DNA from: DAOPYU01 sp942493245
GTDB lineage: Bacteria > Sumerlaeota > Sumerlaeia > UBA8349
Assembly (NCBI GenBank): GCA_942493245.1
Contig: OW818685.1
Location: 5,704,001-5,768,000, forward strand
Length of the DNA: 64,000 nt
Direction: 5' to 3'
Part shown: positions 63,551-64,000 of the stretch, piece after piece
Layout: every line of letters starts with the position of its first letter
Position numbering within the stretch: the stretch's first letter is position 1
Program-made: the position numbers and the translations under genes
Notes under the pieces: generated by a model
The model's input: only the letters and a program-made list of their open reading frames with translations
The model's database searches: none
Told to the model about the DNA's origin: nothing

Positions 63551-64000
63551 CTACACATCTTGCCTCAAACGCCACGCCAACACCACCGAGGCCCAGAAGG
63601 GCGTCAGGAAGAAAAACGGAAAAGGAGACAACCTGAGGTAATAAAGTACCAGCACCACACACAAAGTTACAATCGACGCATTCACCACAAAACACCTCAG
63701 GATATTAGATAAGGAACCCGGATTCCACCGGATCCGTTCGGTCAGCAAGAGATAGAAGGGGAAAAAAGAACAAAACGCAGGTAGAAGACAGAACAGACAG
63801 ATAATCATCCTCACGGAGAAGTCGACCCCCAGGTCCACGTCAAAGGTCAACACTCCGAAGATCAGGAAGGACAGGAAGGCGCTGGAAATCGCAGACACAA
63901 CCAACAACACAACCCGGGCCGGTTTCTGAAACCCCAGAAACGCCCCCACGCCCCCCCAGAATCCCATCACGATCCACCCGAATGGTGAAGTGCCCGATCC
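63551..64000 (-). CDS. membrane protein, partial, paralogue of 62749-63390
   Basis: The coding frame runs off the right edge: residues before the apparent ATG at 63965 stay open (PFGWIVMGFWGG) and align with the paralogue (ISWGIWVATGIS), so the true start is beyond 64000. About 150 residues are visible: GVGAFLGFQKPARVVLLVVS, then helices around IICLFCLLPAFCSFFPFYLLL and IVTLCVVLVLYYL, ending LTPFWASVVLAWRLRQDV. It is AT-richer than average. Function unknown. Confidence 0.6.
   Translation of the reverse strand, partial: GSGTSPFGWIVMGFWGGVGAFLGFQKPARVVLLVVSAISSAFLSFLIFGVLTFDVDLGVDFSVRMIICLFCLLPAFCSFFPFYLLLTERIRWNPGSLSNILRCFVVNASIVTLCVVLVLYYLRLSPFPFFFLTPFWASVVLAWRLRQDV

Overview
The window is high-GC bacterial chromosomal DNA with about 45 genes. 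It carries type II secretion/type IV pilus parts, a prepilin-type pseudopilin, a GH78 rhamnosidase, a GLUG-repeat giant, an S8 protease with a multi-module tail, a XylR-like AraC regulator with a sugar-binding domain, a short-form phosphatidylserine decarboxylase, a PPi-type phosphofructokinase and many non-coding dispersed palindromes. Together these suggest a saprophytic, Gram-negative-type bacterium of the PVC/Sumerlaeota/Hydrogenedentota sort. This placement is inference from gene content; there is no rRNA or other phylogenetic marker here, and I see no tRNA, rRNA or CRISPR array.

Layout. 0.1-6.1 kb: a ribose/xylose-type ABC transporter operon (binding protein, two-domain ATPase, permease), with a complete group II intron plus maturase inserted between the first two genes. 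6.1-8.0 kb: an AT-rich DUF4209/HEPN-like gene of foreign composition. 8.4-12.5 kb: a secreted subtilisin. 12.8-15.7 kb: a small XRE regulator, threonine synthase and a pseudopilin. 16.1-18.8 kb: phosphatidylserine decarboxylase, phosphatidylserine synthase and a lipoprotein. 19.6-26.0 kb: a GLUG/InlB-repeat surface protein. 26.3-29.6 kb: alpha-L-rhamnosidase. 30.1-31.2 kb: a frameshifted IS110-family transposase. 32.0-34.7 kb: a small anchored protein, a HAD phosphatase and Tgt. 34.8-40.9 kb: an NtrC-type regulator with a coiled-coil secreted protein, divergent from GspE/GspF ATPase and inner-membrane genes. 41.0-45.7 kb: QueG, a zinc-ribbon protein, a secreted FAD-dependent oxidoreductase and a tandem pair of secreted Cys-rich proteins. 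45.9-50.1 kb: a Gly/Arg-rich repeat protein, a trypsin-fold protein lacking its catalytic triad, and a XylR-like regulator. 50.1-52.1 kb: a repeat-rich region holding one small membrane protein. 52.1-60.6 kb: RidA, a corrinoid-activation (RACE-type) protein, NfeD-like, FtsH, an OmpA/Pal-type lipoprotein, an ankyrin protein and a DUF2238 protein. 61.1-64.0 kb: PPi-phosphofructokinase and two related membrane proteins, the last running off the edge.

The most unusual aspect is the non-coding fraction. At least four families of dispersed palindromic repeats fill the gaps between genes: a MITE-like family with 14-15 bp terminal inverted repeats, a 20-bp CGCCAATC/GATTGGCG palindrome, AACCACGA hairpins, and G/C-rich REP-like palindromes. 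They reach into the ends of several genes, and the group II intron appears to sit inside one of the hairpins.
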